Shown: positions 1 to 13,440, numbered from the stretch's first letter. The stretch: 64,000 nucleotides of DNA from Eriocheir sinensis (GCF_024679095.1 NC_066516.1:400597-464596); one strand, 5' to 3'. The notes: generated by a model from the sequence alone, not told the origin. Program-made: numbers and translations.

Positions 1-56
<56 letters not shown>
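1..56. repeat. (TA)n microsatellite at window edge
   Basis: Uninterrupted TA dinucleotides that run off the left edge, so the true length is unknown. Confidence 0.95.
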
Positions 57-57
<1 letters not shown>

Positions 58-736
58 CTCAGACTCAAACAATGTCGGTATACCTTCGCCAAAGTACCTT
101 CCTTCAGACTCGTTCCTATCTCTAGTAATCGTCCTTCTCTGTTAAGGCACTTGAATTTACCCTTAAACTGTCCCAGAAATATTTTTTCCCCCGAAAAGTT
201 TGTTGTTCCAATTTGTGAAAAGCATTGGGTTTTTCAAACTTGGTTTTGAAAAAAAATATCAACGTTTAGCATAGAATACTCATTTGTATTCTTGAAACAG
301 TACTAAATCCATGTAGTACGAAACAAACGTCTCTTGAAATTTTAACTGCGTCCCTCAAACTCTTTCTCTGTCCCCGTGGAAAGCCTTCCTCTATCCCCGA
401 AAATGTGTCTTCCCGAAATCTTGGTTCTCTTCACTTGAAAAATGTGCCACCCATGCAGGGACTTGTCTCTGAAAATTAAGATTCTTCCACACAAATTTGC
501 TCCCTCTTACTGTCGAAACCGAGATTTAGTGGCTACAACCGTGCCTCTATCTCTCACATATGTATCTTGCATCGGAAAGTCAAACTATATATATAGCTTT
601 TTGTATACCTACGTGCTAATTCCCTCCACGACCTCTGAAGCTCCCCCTTTGAAAAGTCTCCACTTCTCCCCTATTGCCACCCATTGCAGGGAAAAGTGAG
701 GAACTGAGGGGGACAACCGTTTCCTTTTTTCAATCA

Positions 737-742
<6 letters not shown>
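57..742. other. non-coding DNA, nothing recognised
   Basis: Mixed-composition sequence with short open frames only. Two loosely similar stretches (around 420-450 and 670-700) both contain a CCACCCATGCAGGGA-like string, which may be an old local duplication. No domain, tRNA or splice-supported exon is visible. Confidence 0.5.

Positions 743-812
<70 letters not shown>
743..812. repeat. (GT)n microsatellite
   Basis: About 35 GT units. The cysteine/valine open frames across it are products of the repeat and not genes. Confidence 0.95.
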
Positions 813-814
<2 letters not shown>

Positions 815-1069
815 GAGTTGATTGTGTGTCAGGACCATTGTGTTAAAGGGAAGGATTGATGTGGTGGTGATTGGGGTTGTGGCGGCGGGAATGAGACTGT
901 TATTGGTGGTTGTGGTGTGGGTGGGGGTGACGAACTGGGGGAGAGTGGGCAGAGAGAATGAAACTGTGGAAAAGAAAGGGGGCAAGGAAGAGGAGGAGAA
1001 GGAGATGCTATTTGCTTGAAGTTTCAGAAAGACTAGATCACATAGGTAAATGAGGAGTAGAAGTAAAGT

Positions 1070-1072
<3 letters not shown>

Positions 1073-1126
<54 letters not shown>
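1073..1126. repeat. (GA)n microsatellite
   Basis: About 26 GA units at the start of a kilobase of purine-rich DNA. Confidence 0.95.
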
Positions 1127-1128
<2 letters not shown>

Positions 1129-2237
1129 ATGTGGAGGGAATTAGAATCAGTTAGACGAAGTTGTTGAGTGAAAATAAGTGTGAAGTCAACAAAATGAGAT
1201 GGAAAGGTAGATGATGGATGTGGATGCGAAAAGGAACTGAAATGTGAAGTAGAGGGAAGAAATTGTGCTCATAAAAAGAAGTTAAAGATTGTGGAGTGGG
1301 AGAAGGTATGTATAGTTTAAGGAGAAGGAGGAGGGGCGTGGTCGTAAAGAGAAGTCGAAATGAGAGAGAGAAGGAAGAAAAAAGAGAAAGTAGAATGGGG
1401 AAGATGTGGGTAATTGAAAAGGAAGTAGGAAGGTGAAGGAGTTAGGATGGAGGATTAGGAAGTAGGGGCATAGTTGTAAAGAGTAGAAAGGAGAGATAGA
1501 GGGTGACGGCATGATAGGGAAGGTGTGAATGAGCGGAGGAGGAGGAATGTGGAGGATGAAAGATGTGGGGGGAACAAAAAATGGAAGTGTAACGGAAGAA
1601 AAAGGAAAAGAGAGGGAGGGGGTGCTGAGGAAGTTATGGATATAGAGAATGTGTAGAGTGGAGTGGAGCAGGAAGGAGGATTTAGGTGGAAAGGGAAAGT
1701 CATGAAGAGGAGGAACAAATGGAGGGGGAGATGAGACTAAGTAAAAAATAATTGAAAAACAGGACTTAAGGAAGAGAGGTGGAGAAGTGGTGCATCTATG
1801 GGAGCTGTCGGGAGTAAAGTGGAGTTATGGAAGAGAGGTGGAGAGATGGTGTGTCTGGGAGAGGTGTCGGGAGTAAAGAAACAGGTGGTGATGGTGGTGA
1901 GGGTGGCAGGTGACGGTGGGTACAGAGGAAGAGGGCGGAGGCTGGGGTTAGGGACCTTGTGTTGGTGGGACGAATTGCTTAATGACATAAAATCGCAGGT
2001 TAATTCAGTTCATAACGCGTGTCACATGGAAATGTGAAGGGAGGGAGGGAGGCTGGCGAGGGAGGTGAAGGTTGGGAGGAAAGGAGAAGAGAAAGAGGCC
2101 GGAAGTGACGTCAAGAAAATGAGTAGTTACAGGGAAAACAACTGGGTAGAGGTGAGGCTTTGTTAAGAGTGAAATTTATGTGTTTCGTCTTTCATCCTAT
2201 TCATTTTAACAATTTTGTTAGGTACTGGCGTTATTAC

Positions 2238-2238
<1 letters not shown>
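1127..2238. other. purine-rich low-complexity tract
   Basis: The plus strand is strongly G+A biased, with recurring GGAGG, GAAGG and GTGGAG strings. Around 1780-1880 a short phrase (GGAGCTGTCGGGAGTAAAG / GGAGAGGTGTCGGGAGTAAAG) is repeated at about 70 bp spacing. Open frames on either strand are serine/proline or glycine/arginine-rich and look compositional. Confidence 0.6.
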
Positions 2239-2274
<36 letters not shown>

Positions 2275-2390
2275 GTTATTTTTATTTCTGCTACTACTAC
2301 TACTACTACTACTATTACTGCTTCTGCTGTTGCTGCTGTTGCTGCTGTCTACTACAACTGGTGCTATTGCTTAGCATTAACTACTTTTGT

Positions 2391-2434
<44 letters not shown>
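2239..2434. repeat. compound (ATT)n-(CTA)n-(GCT)n-(CA)n microsatellites
   Basis: (ATT)n at about 2239-2274, (CTA)n at about 2290-2313, short TGC/GCT runs to about 2348, then (AC)n at 2393-2434. Several motifs lie end to end in under 200 bp. Confidence 0.9.
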
Positions 2435-2436
<2 letters not shown>

Positions 2437-3453
2437 TTCCTAAACCTGTTTAGGAAGTAAGGAAAGAATAGGTAGGGGGAAGAAGGAAAAGGAGGCAGGG
2501 GAGGAGGAGGAGGGATTATTAGAGATCACAGTTCTCAAAAGTTTTCCTGTAAGTGCTTATGAAATTATGTGATGGTTTTCATTTTTCCTCACAACATTCC
2601 TCCCGCCATCTCTTCATCATATTCCTCCTCCTTAACTCTTCCCTCTTCTTAACCCTTTCCTCTCCGTTTTCATAATTCACCCTTTCTCTTTTATTTTACT
2701 TCTCTTTAACTAACTACCTGTCTCATATCTTCGTTGTTTTTCTTCTCTCCTTCATTTATTTTCTCCGCTCTGTAACTTTCTCTCCTGTCTTCATTTTCAT
2801 TTTTTCCGCTCCTTTTGCTCTCTCCATCCCTCACTTTCCTTTGCCCTCATCATTTGCATGCTTTTCTGCTGTGTTCTCTCTCACTTTCCCGTCCACCGTA
2901 GATCCTTTCCTCCACTCATTACTATTCCTCCCTCTCCCCTCTTCCCGTCTTGCCCTCCATTTTCCTTGCTTACCCACTTTTCTTCATGCACCCAACGCCT
3001 CCCAAGGGCTTCTCGTATTATTTCAATCTTTCTCTATTTTCTCCATTCCTTCTTCATTTTTCTCCTCTTCCCCTCCCCGCCATCTCCATCGTAAACATTT
3101 CTTCATACAAATCCATGTTTATCAAATTATTCGGAGGTGTATTTTGTTTTCCCTCCGTTGCCTTCCTCCCTCCGACCTATCCTTCCTCACTATCCCTCCC
3201 TCCCTTCTTCGTAATATCTCTCCCTCCCATCATAAATTTTCCTTTATAAGTATTTATCAAATTATACGAAGATATGCCTTTGTTCCTCCACTCAATTGAT
3301 CATCTCCTTCCCCTCCTCCTCCGACCTCTCCCCTTCCCCTTTGCCTATCCCTCCTCCCGTTCTCTCCCTCCACTCTTTCCTCCCTCCCTCGTACCCTTCT
3401 CTCCTTTCGCTTGATGGAGGGAAACGAAACAGCTCCGACCCGGATTGAGATTG
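2435..3453. other. pyrimidine-rich low-complexity tract
   Basis: The plus strand is C+T rich (TTCCTCC, TCTCTCC, CCCTTC), reversing the purine bias of 1127-2238. A short phrase (AAATTATTCGGAGGTGTATTTTG / AAATTATACGAAGATATGCC) occurs twice near 3125 and 3258. No supported gene. Confidence 0.5.
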
Positions 3454-3468
3454 ATAGTTATGGTACCT

Positions 3469-3523
<55 letters not shown>

Positions 3524-3613
3524 AATTATAATTATCTATCTGTGAGTGGAACGGATCTGCCACCTGTTTCCATCACTCATACACTGCTTGTCCCTCTTGA
3601 CGTCCCTATCACC

Positions 3614-3706
<93 letters not shown>

Positions 3707-3901
3707 CCCCAAGGTTGGCGTGAGTGTCAGGTCCCGCTGTGTATCGAGGCGCTGGAATAGTTATGGTACCTGGAGAGAGAGAGAGCGAGAGAGAGAGTGA
3801 GAGAGAGAGAGAGAGAGAGAGATCAATTATAATTATCTATCTGTGAGTGGAACAGATCTGCCACCTGTTTCCATCACTCATACACTGCTTGTCCCTCTTG
3901 A
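3454..3901 (+). repeat. ~302 bp tandem duplication containing GA and CT microsatellites
   Basis: The string ATAGTTATGGTACCTGG plus a GA tract begins at 3454 and again at 3757. The following phrase GATCAATTATAATTATCTAT...CTTGTCCCTCTTGA ends at about 3600 and again at about 3901, so a unit of about 302 bp is present twice. Copy 1 is followed by (CT)n at 3618-3704; copy 2 has an imperfect GA tract at 3772-3821. Differences in the unique part are very few, so the duplication looks recent. Confidence 0.85.
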
Positions 3902-3966
3902 GGGAGGGAGAGTGGGAGGAAGGGGGTTGATGAAAGAGAGAGTGAATTGGGAAGAACAGTTTCATC

Positions 3967-3967
<1 letters not shown>

Positions 3968-4044
<77 letters not shown>

Positions 4045-4045
4045 G
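3968..4045. repeat. (CT)n microsatellite
   Basis: CT dinucleotides with two TTT interruptions. Confidence 0.93.
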
Positions 4046-4209
4046 AGAAGCACCGTTATTGGTTGCGTTATTGGTAATAATTATAAGTGTAATAAGGATA
4101 ATAATCTTTGTAATATTAAAAATTTTAATAATTAGAATACATTTGAAAAGTACGGGTATTTTTTAAATGAATATATTCATTGTTATTTTAGTATTACAAA
4201 GGTCATATA

Positions 4210-4211
<2 letters not shown>

Positions 4212-4263
<52 letters not shown>
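4212..4263. repeat. (AC)n microsatellite
   Basis: About 26 uninterrupted AC units. Confidence 0.95.
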
Positions 4264-4265
<2 letters not shown>

Positions 4266-4342
4266 ATACAGTTATGTATACAAGATGTTAAGGGGACTTT
4301 TTTCAGACGTATTGTTACTAAATGCACCTGTCTGTCTGTGTC

Positions 4343-4354
4343 TGCGCGCGCGCG

Positions 4355-4408
<54 letters not shown>
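4343..4408. repeat. (GC)n-(GT)n microsatellite
   Basis: A short alternating GC run is followed by about 26 GT units. Alternating purine-pyrimidine sequence of this kind can adopt Z-DNA. Confidence 0.9.
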
Positions 4409-4412
<4 letters not shown>

Positions 4413-4541
4413 AGAGATTCATGACAAATTTTTTGCTTAGGTGTATTATATCAGTTTTATGAGCACGTGATTTATTTTATACAATAATTATATCGAATTA
4501 AACACACGGAGGAAAGCAAGTCATTTTCCTATTTTTTTGTA

Positions 4542-4543
<2 letters not shown>

Positions 4544-4621
<78 letters not shown>

Positions 4622-4683
4622 ATCTGCGCGTCGATATGTATCTATTATTCCTTATCTGTGTATCTAGCGATCAAGTATCAGTA

Positions 4684-4729
<46 letters not shown>

Positions 4730-4730
4730 G
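4544..4730. repeat. (GT)n and (GA)n-(G)n microsatellites
   Basis: (GT)n at 4544-4619 and (GA)n at 4687-4719, running into an uninterrupted G stretch of about 12 bases. Confidence 0.93.
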
Positions 4731-5520
4731 GATACGTGTTTATATTTTGCATGTTGTTAGTAGTTATCGATTAGTCGTCGAGCTGTAGCCTGAGCGCGGC
4801 CAGCCGTGTAAAAGAGACGCGACTGTGACGCGCTGGGGATGGGACTCGTGGTGGTTGAGGGCCTCAGGAGGGAGGGGGGGGGGGTATCTCGGAGTCTTCT
4901 GATTTTTTTCCAAAGTTTTGTCCCTTTGTCCAAATAGGGACCTTTAAACCTCCTTGGTAGGGACATTAATGTGGAGGGGTAGGGGGGAGTGCGTCCTCCT
5001 GTATAGACATTTTCAGTAAAAAAAAACTCGCTCTGTGTTCATAGGGAAGCCACTTGGAACGAAACAGTCAACCTATGAACCAATCAAGCCAAGCCAAGCG
5101 GACTGGCTGGCTGGCAGAGTATGAAGCCTCAAGGTGGTTGTGACTGGTGGCGAGGGGCAGTTTTGAAGGGGGTCAAGGGGAGCCCAGGGGGAGTGGGTGT
5201 GCGCGAAACTGTGGAGAATCATTGTCTGGCCTCCGTTTTCTTAAACTTCTAAAATTTCGTTTCGTAGGTCAACACACCACTGTGGTGTGATAGCACCCAA
5301 AAGTTATGTTTCGATTTCTTAAACACTCGCAAACCCAGTAGTGTGTTGTTAGCTAGACATCCACACTCGTGACCTAGCATACCACAGAATTGCGGACGAT
5401 TCGCAAAGGTTGGTAGCTCCCGCCCTTGTCGGTTGGCTGGCCTGTGTATCAGCTGATGTAGTATAGCGCCGCATTCTTTGAAAATGGCTCCAAGAGACAA
5501 GACCTCACCGCTTTCTTATT
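4731..5520. other. non-coding DNA, nothing recognised
   Basis: Moderately GC-rich DNA with G-runs (4870-4890, 4980). The minus strand has short open frames at 4757-4966 and 5249-5500 with no recognisable domain. Confidence 0.4.
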
Positions 5521-5526
5521 CACATA

Positions 5527-5770
5527 AACTGTTTCTAGTAAACCAAATAAGAGCCCGGTCGTCCACAGGAAGCCATCGGACTACAGTGCTGTTTTGGCAC
5601 GCAAAACAGCATGGGAGAGGATCACCGAGAACTTCAATGTGAACTTCTCGGTGTCGGAAGGCAAAACCCGGCCAGCAACAGCTCAAGAGGAATTGGGAGT
5701 ACTTAAAGAATGGACTTCCAAAATTTCCATAAAGAAATCCTTAAAAGACTTCTACGATCTTTTTCCCTAG
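5527..5770 (+). pseudogene. Myb/SANT-like (zeste/MSANTD-type) DNA-binding domain fragment
   Basis: The forward frame through 5545-5770 reads NKSPVVHRKPSDYSAVL, then RKTAWERITENFN, then a basic, acidic and polar tail ending KKSLKDFYDLFP before a TAG stop. NKSPVV..K..D followed by KxxAWERIxxxFN is the pattern of the second and third helices in Myb/SANT-like domains of the zeste/MSANTD families, which bind DNA and occur both in host regulators and in Harbinger-associated proteins. There is no in-frame methionine and the first helix is missing; a TTTCTAG string just upstream could be a splice acceptor. It is either one exon of a gene whose other exons are elsewhere or a transposon relic. Assignment is by motif only. 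Confidence 0.5.
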
Positions 5771-6128
5771 GAGGTTGTGATGTGGGGGGCTGTCGAAAAT
5801 TACGCAGCACGGTACGGATTTGGGCGGGGGTGGTGGGGGGGTGACACGCCCGACACTCGTCAACAGACCGGCTGCTAGGTTATGTTATAATAGATTACAA
5901 GTCCCCAGGGTTGTGTTGGAGGGTAGGGGTAGGGGGGGTGGCTGGAGTGGCGGAAGGGGAGGCGGACTTCTTGTAAAGAATTACCTAGTAGAATATCAAT
6001 TATAACACCTTTGCTGGCGGCTTGTGTGTGGCGAGACACTGCCTTAATTATATCCCAGCTGGGCAGTGGTGTTGACAAGCAACCTAAGTCATACAAGCCC
6101 TAGCTGCTGCTTGCAAGCTGCTGATAGC
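5771..6128. other. G-rich non-coding DNA
   Basis: G-runs on the plus strand at 5821-5840 and 5925-5965. No gene seen. Confidence 0.4.
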
Positions 6129-6195
6129 AGGGGGTCGCGTGAGTTTGAAGCTTTTGGTAAAGGGGTCGCAAGTGCTAAATAATTGGGAATCACTG
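6129..6195 (+). mobile_element. hAT-like element 3' end (fragment)
   Basis: The stretch AGGGGGTCGCGTGAG...AAAGGGGTCGC...AATTGGGAATCACTG has the typical ending of Charlie-type hAT elements: paired GGGGTCGC phrases and a final TTGGGAAYCACTG. I could not find a matching CAGTGATTCCCAA end within 1 kb upstream, so it is a 5'-truncated relic or its other end has decayed. The family call rests on this short ending only. Confidence 0.5.
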
Positions 6196-6199
6196 CGCT

Positions 6200-7470
6200 A
6201 TATAATGAGGTAGGGGTAGGAATGTGTACCTGCGTGGGGCGAGAAGCTGAAATACCGCCGGCCTTTCAGTGGTTTCAGTATTTAACCGTGCAACAACACG
6301 CATGTATAACCCTTTATTCGAACATTCCCTCTATAATGCTTCGTATTTTCACTATATTACATATACTTATATATCATATGTACCATTATAACGAAGAATT
6401 TATCAACTTCTTGTCCAACTCAGATGTTTGTTTTGAGTGTGGCACCCTCAATACACGCGCGACCACGCGTTGTTTTAAAATCTTGTACTTGTTGTGATTA
6501 CAGAGTTACTGATTGAAAAAGAGAAGTGAAATAATAACAGAATTAGAATAATAGCGTATTTATTTATTATTCATAAGTGTTTTTAATATAATGAATACAT
6601 TTCTTACATTTCGTTTCTCTTTCGGGTGGGTATGGTTGCCCCATGTTGTGTGGTAGTTCAACACACGAATGTTCCAGTAATGTAGGATCCTAGCCATACA
6701 CAAAACGGCGTCAGATGCGTTTATGAATTCCATTTGTGGGTGTCTAGCTAACTAACATTGTGGTATACTAGGTTTACACTGTTTAAGAAAACGGCCGTGG
6801 GAGAGGGGATGTTGGTGTGCAGGGTCGTCACATGAGTCGTGTGGGTGTTGGTGTGTATCCGAGGATTTAATGCGGATGATAATGACTTGGCTGGAGCGGC
6901 CTCGTTCCAGAGGTTACCGAAGGTCGCTCGCTCTGTCCAAACTCTTGAAAAACGCTCATGAAGCCGGTGCCCGTACCAGAGGCGTTGGTGTCGTCGATAC
7001 TTGCATTGGACACATACGGTAATCGGGGCGTCGTCGGGGAGGGCATGTGGTCGTGCGAGTCGTGTCGTCTGGGCGGGTAAGCAAATGGATCACCATTCAA
7101 GCAACGAGCGTCCTCAAGACTTGGCCTCATTGAAACGGACAGTCCGGCGAGGCTTGTAAAGGTCAATAACAGAGTTGTAGACAGCCGTATGTTGGGATCT
7201 TTGTTGGTGGCGATTGCGCCATCCACGGGTTAGAGGAAAAGAACTGAGTCAACAGAAGAAGGGGTGGAACGTCGCCCCTCAAGATAGTGACGGAAGTGAT
7301 ATAAGTGGCCGAGAGAGAAGTGAGATAGGATATAGCGGCCCCATATGATGATGGCCAGGAGCTGACTGCCAACCGTCTTTGTTCCATCTTGACATCAAAG
7401 ACTCATGAGTCCCGAGATTATGTTTGAGCAGTTGTCAAGCGCTGCCTGGTGTGTGCTACTACTATTCTTC
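6200..7470. other. unique-looking DNA with one unassigned minus-strand ORF
   Basis: The minus strand carries a 119-codon open frame at 6867-7226 with varied composition, unlike the repeat-driven frames elsewhere. The frame directly upstream of it on the minus strand (7163-7387) is in another phase. I recognise no domain. It could be a worn fragment of a retroelement, an exon, or chance. Confidence 0.3.
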
Positions 7471-7472
7471 AT

Positions 7473-8091
7473 AGGCGCACCTAACCACCAAATGTGGGGT
7501 ACAAACTTGGCGGAGGGACTGTTTTTGTGCCTAGAGCGGGGGTAGTGGGCTGAAGAGTAGCCTATCCGGATTTTTTGTTTTTATTTATAAATGATCCACG
7601 AAACATCCTGGAATCAAATCAAAGTATGTGCTTATCTTTGTATTCATTCATACACATACTGGTAATATTTCTATTCACTTAACTGAGTGAAATTCTATTG
7701 TGATAAAGTCACAAATTCGTGTCACTAGTAAAATTGAATATAGTAATGTAAATCATGCCTCCATGAAATAGATAAATATGAAAGCTCACGAAGTCACAAT
7801 AAGTGACATCACCTGCTTTGTGCAGTGAATATATGCTTATTTAAGGTATCTGATACCGCAAAATGGCGTGCGCTGCTGCCCAGGGCCACAGTTGTCGTAT
7901 AAAATATGAACGTATTTTCATATTATTAATCTGTTATTTATTCAGTGTTCTGTTCAAGGAAAAAAATACTCATAATTTTAGTTAGTTTTTGGTTATGAGG
8001 ATTCTTTACGAAATACAATTATAATACTACCGCCTACAAGTTAGGAAACGTACTGAATCCTGGATCGGCTATGGTGATGTTAGGTGCGCCT
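7473..8091. mobile_element. candidate inverted-repeat DNA element containing a dispersed repeat
   Basis: AGGCGCACCTAAC at 7473-7485 is matched perfectly by its reverse complement at 8079-8091, and the next bases (CACCAAAT / ATCACCATA) also partly agree. The right-hand 130 bp (about 7967-8091) recurs in direct orientation at 39079-39208. Target duplication is not clear. The shared sequence may be the right end of a MITE family. Confidence 0.5.
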
Positions 8092-8271
8092 GTTATGTTG
8101 ATATTGATTTTGGTAACCTCTAAAAATAATTTGTAGTAGTAATCTTTGTTAACTTGTACACTTTACAAAGCTATTGGCTTGAGTACCAGCTCTTTACAGT
8201 GATCATTCAGGCGATTCGATTTACGAACAAAGGGCGATGAAGCGCCCGGAGATTACTGGGACTAGAATCCT

Positions 8272-9699
<1,428 letters not shown>

Positions 9700-9937
9700 C
9701 TGTGCGTAGCTTCGGTGCTTATTTCCGTCGCATGTGCTCTTGAGCCTGGGGGATGTAAGAGCCCGGGAGATAGGACCAGTGTAACATTACCCTCCCCAGG
9801 TTTCACCAGCTTCCCATTTATCGACGAGCCCGAAAGAGAGGATGAACAACTGAGTAAATTGCACGCCGACTGCCCAGACCGGTATTCGAGCCTGGCCCGT
9901 GTGTTCGTGGTTAGGCACGCTAACCACTGCGCCATGA
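9700..9937 (-). mobile_element. tRNA-derived SINE (minus strand)
   Basis: Reading the minus strand, the element starts ATGGCGCAGTGGTTAGCG (RNA polymerase III A-box type) and about 45 bases later has GGCTCGAATACC, a degenerate B-box. The body ends near a GCGACGGAAATAAGCACC phrase. The internal promoter boxes followed by an unrelated body are diagnostic of a tRNA-headed SINE; the frames across it are not genes. Exact ends are uncertain. Confidence 0.65.
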
Positions 9938-10259
9938 AGACGAAGTTTCAGTGGACCACCTGTATTGCTGTTAAACTGAAATACAGAATAGAGTGTGTAA
10001 GAGTGTTTGAAAAACACGGCGAAAGATGGGCCAAAGATGGCATCCAAATCTTAGATTCTCACCACTCTTAAGGGACTCCAGCAAGGACGTGTGGTATGAG
10101 TCACCTGTGTAGCGAGGCTCAACACGTCTCAAACACTGCCGAGGTGTTCCCAGACCTGTGATGGGAGCCAGGGAACTTAGCCAAGCATCGGCAGGCATCC
10201 CGGGTATGCCTTGTGGTATGCTTCCAAGGCATACCGGTAGTAACATATCGGCTCATCCT

Positions 10260-10261
<2 letters not shown>

Positions 10262-10306
<45 letters not shown>
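10262..10306. repeat. (GT)n microsatellite
   Basis: About 22 GT units. Confidence 0.95.
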
Positions 10307-10308
<2 letters not shown>

Positions 10309-10479
10309 AAGTCAGTCAGGGTTGGAGTTTTGTCATTATTCATAAGGGTTCAGTCCCTCCCTGCGGCCTGTCGGGCAATCCACGCTCATGCATTCATTAT
10401 TCACCGCCGAAATAGAATACTTGACATTTCCACTCCCTTTGTGGCTAACTGTTGCACCCAAGTTAATTTTGTATTGTCA

Positions 10480-12110
10480 CTTTGTAACTTGCCTCCCTGC
10501 CCCGTCCCGGCCCGTTTTAGTTTTTGTACAAACTTTACATCGCACCAACTCTTTTTGTCTTAAATGTTTGAGGTTTCCGTTATGCCCCGCCTCTTCCCAC
10601 CCCAGCCGTGTTACCCTTTAAACTCTCTTGTGTTGCCTGCCTCGCCCTGCCCTTCCTGCTCATTTCTTTTGCTCTATCTCACGCCGCCCTGCCCCACTTT
10701 GTCCAGTGTTACCTGGCTCTCCCCGTCTCGTGCTGTCTGTCCTGTGTTTGCATCTTGCCACGCCCCTTCACACGTTACCAGTTGTTCAACTTCCACCCGC
10801 CCCGCCCTCTGCCTTGCACCATGTAACTAGCCCGAACTCGCCCCATTACACGTTACTTCTTAAATATTTGTTCATCTCCATCATGGTGCCCCGCCTCGCT
10901 CCGCCCTATCTTGTTAAATGTTACTTACTTGATGTTTGTTATTCTTTCCTTCGCCTCGGCCTTCCCCGCCCCGTTACACGTTGTTCTGTATTTCTTGTTC
11001 TCATCCCCCCCCCCCCCTCATTATACGCTACGTGTTCCATATATGCTGCTCACCTTCCTTTCTCCCCCGCCTCGCCCCGTCTGGCCTAGTGATTCCTCCC
11101 TCGTCCCGTCCTGTTTTACTCGTCCAATGCTTACATCGCCCTTTCCCCGTGCAGCCTGCGGTGAGGTGATTGACTCACTCGCCTTTCAAGCGCTCAAACT
11201 CGAGCTGCTTAGGGAATTGTTGACCAAGTCTCGCATTAATCTTCTTAACTGCTTTGCCTTCGTCTGTATAACAGCAAACGATACTGGACACCATAAAGAC
11301 GGAAATGTTGGTCAAGATCTGGAGGAAAAGCCAAACTCGTGACGCATGGAAGAATCAGACGCACCTGTAGTGACGAACCTGCCCTGGTCGGTCATATTAT
11401 GAACGCTGCAATAGAGGATGAACGAAGACCAGAGAGGATGGACTCTACTAATTGTATAAAGGGCCTACGTTTCAAACAGTTTGCATGCTTTGAGGTGTGG
11501 TCTATTTTCTTGGATGACTTGTACGCCTCCCTTTTCCATCGCACAAACCCTGCCCTCCGCCGCAACAAGCTTGTCTTCACTGTTTTTCCTCCGTGTGGAG
11601 ATTTAGACTTGCAACAGACACAATAAAGGCTGCACTTTGTTGCTGTTTCCTCCCTCTTCTCCCTCGTATCCTGTGCCCTGCCCCTGTGCCGTGTTCCTTC
11701 AGTGTCCTGTCTTATCCCGTATCCTCTGCCCTGTCCCACCCCGTAATCCATGACCCGTTCAGCTCCGTATTTCGTTTCTTACCTGCCATTTGTTCCGTGC
11801 TCCGATCCGCAAGGGCTCCTTGTCCTGTGCCCAGCACTGTCCCACCGTGTTTCGAGCCTTGTCTCGCCCCTCCCGTGTTCCCTTACCCACCTGCACCGTT
11901 ACTATCCCCATTCAGTGTATCCTGAATTCATCTTTCCGTTTGATATCATCCTACGTCATTCGTACTTTCTCTTTTTGCTTCACCTCGTCTTTCCTCTACA
12001 CCCGACCTCTCTGTGTTACCTGTTCAGTTCCTTTGTAGCTCCTGCCCCGCCCCGTCTCGCTCCGTCCCCTCACCTGCTGCTGCGCGGAGCCTCTGAACTC
12101 TGGCTTCATT
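10480..12110. repeat. C/T-rich degenerate tandem-like tract
   Basis: Two blocks (about 10480-11130 and 11640-12080) repeat variants of CGCCCCGTTACACGTT, CCCTGCCCC and CCTGTCC at irregular 40-70 bp spacing, which suggests a decayed minisatellite. The intervening 11150-11630 is more complex and open in the forward direction (11339-11626, 95 codons), but I recognise nothing in it. Poly-serine/proline frames over this region are compositional. Confidence 0.45.
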
Positions 12111-12860
12111 TAGATAAGAGTATTTTTAAGATGAAACGAAACGAGTCTCAGGAAATTAAGAGCGACCAGGAGTGTGGGATTACCCTGGTGAGGAGAAAGG
12201 GAGGGGAGGGGCACGGGAGGAGGAAGAAGTAGAAGAGGAAGAGGAGGAGGGGAAAGATGAAGGCATTGGCTGAAGAGGAAGCGAGAATGGCGAGTGGAGG
12301 CCTAGAAAAAAGAATGGGCTGGCAGTGGGAGAAGAGGAGAAAAATAGGAGCGGAGGGAAGGAAGGAAGGGATCTAGAAGACAAGAGGTGCTTGGGGAGGG
12401 AGTAAGGTGAGAGAGCTTAAATGAGAAACAAGAGGAGGAGAAAAGTAGGGGGGAGGGAGCGTTGAAGAAATAGCTAGAGAGGCAGGAATAGACTGAAAAA
12501 TGAGAAAAAGTTGATGTAAGAGAAGAAAAGAAGCTGCAGAAAAAAATAAAAGGCTTAGAGAAGCACTGAAAGGTGGAGAGAGGGAGATGGAAGAGAGAAA
12601 GGAGTTGTGGAAGTCGAGCTGGAGGAGAGGAGAGAGGAGGAGGAAGGAAGGAAGGGGGCTGGCGGGATGGATGGAAAGAGTTTGGGAGTGAACAGAGATT
12701 GGAAAGGATGAGGCGCACCGGGTGAGAGGGAGAGAGGGAGGGTGAGAGTGGCTCTGGACGGAAAATATATTAAATTGGCTGAGAAAGGGATGTTGGGTAA
12801 AAGTTCTGGCTTGTGGAAAGTGAGATCAAGATGTGACACTTGTTTTTCTTTTAGACTTCG
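12111..12860. other. purine-rich low-complexity tract
   Basis: GAGGAAGAGGAGG-type sequence, with C/T-rich open frames on the minus strand only because of base composition. It ends at the left terminus of the Harbinger element. Confidence 0.5.
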
Positions 12861-13312
12861 TCTTCTGCTGGGATCACACATCTGCGATTTTGCTTCTGCG
12901 ACTTACTGCGATACCGAAAATGTGAAAAAAAGTGGTGAAATCGCAATCTACTACGCTCTCGCTGCAACATTCGTAACAGGAATCGCAGAGAGTCTTTCCG
13001 AAGCGTAGCAGTGTCACCACGTATCGCGGGTGATCGCGCGATGCGGCCACCGCTGCGATTTGTTTTGGAATGTTAAAAAAACAGATCGCAACTGCCTCTG
13101 CGATTCTCATACCGCTCGACTCATCGCAGCGTGATTGCGGTGTGAGCGCAGTGTAAGCGCAGCACACTGCGACTCGGCAACGATATCGTTGCAATGATTG
13201 CAGTGGCTTGCGATAAATCGTTGGCGAATCTAGCAACTTTCTCATCGCGAGATGTGACAACTAGCTATCGCAGCGGCGTCTCCTATAAATAAGTTGGGCG
13301 AGATGGAACGCT

Positions 13313-13440
13313 AGAGACACGCCAGTCCTCATCGACAGACCGACTCGGTCGGCTAGATTTCGATCGCCGATAGAGTCGGTCTGTCGGCATCCTGCTACGG
13401 GCCTCCAATAAGCTTAGCCCGTGCTCCCCCGCGCAGGGAG
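13313..13440 (+). repeat. hairpin-containing dispersed repeat, copy 1
   Basis: GAGACACGCCAGTCCTC is followed by a perfect stem: GACAGACCGACTC and its inverse GAGTCGGTCTGTC with GGTCGGC...GCCGAT nested inside. A second hairpin (GCTCCC...GGGAGC) comes near the end. The same block occurs at 61255-61379, so it is a mobile or duplicated unit. Confidence 0.7.

Noticed and set aside
6867..7226. 119-codon minus-strand ORF as a host gene
   Set aside because: Varied composition, but no signal peptide, domain or splice context; kept only as a note in the region entry.
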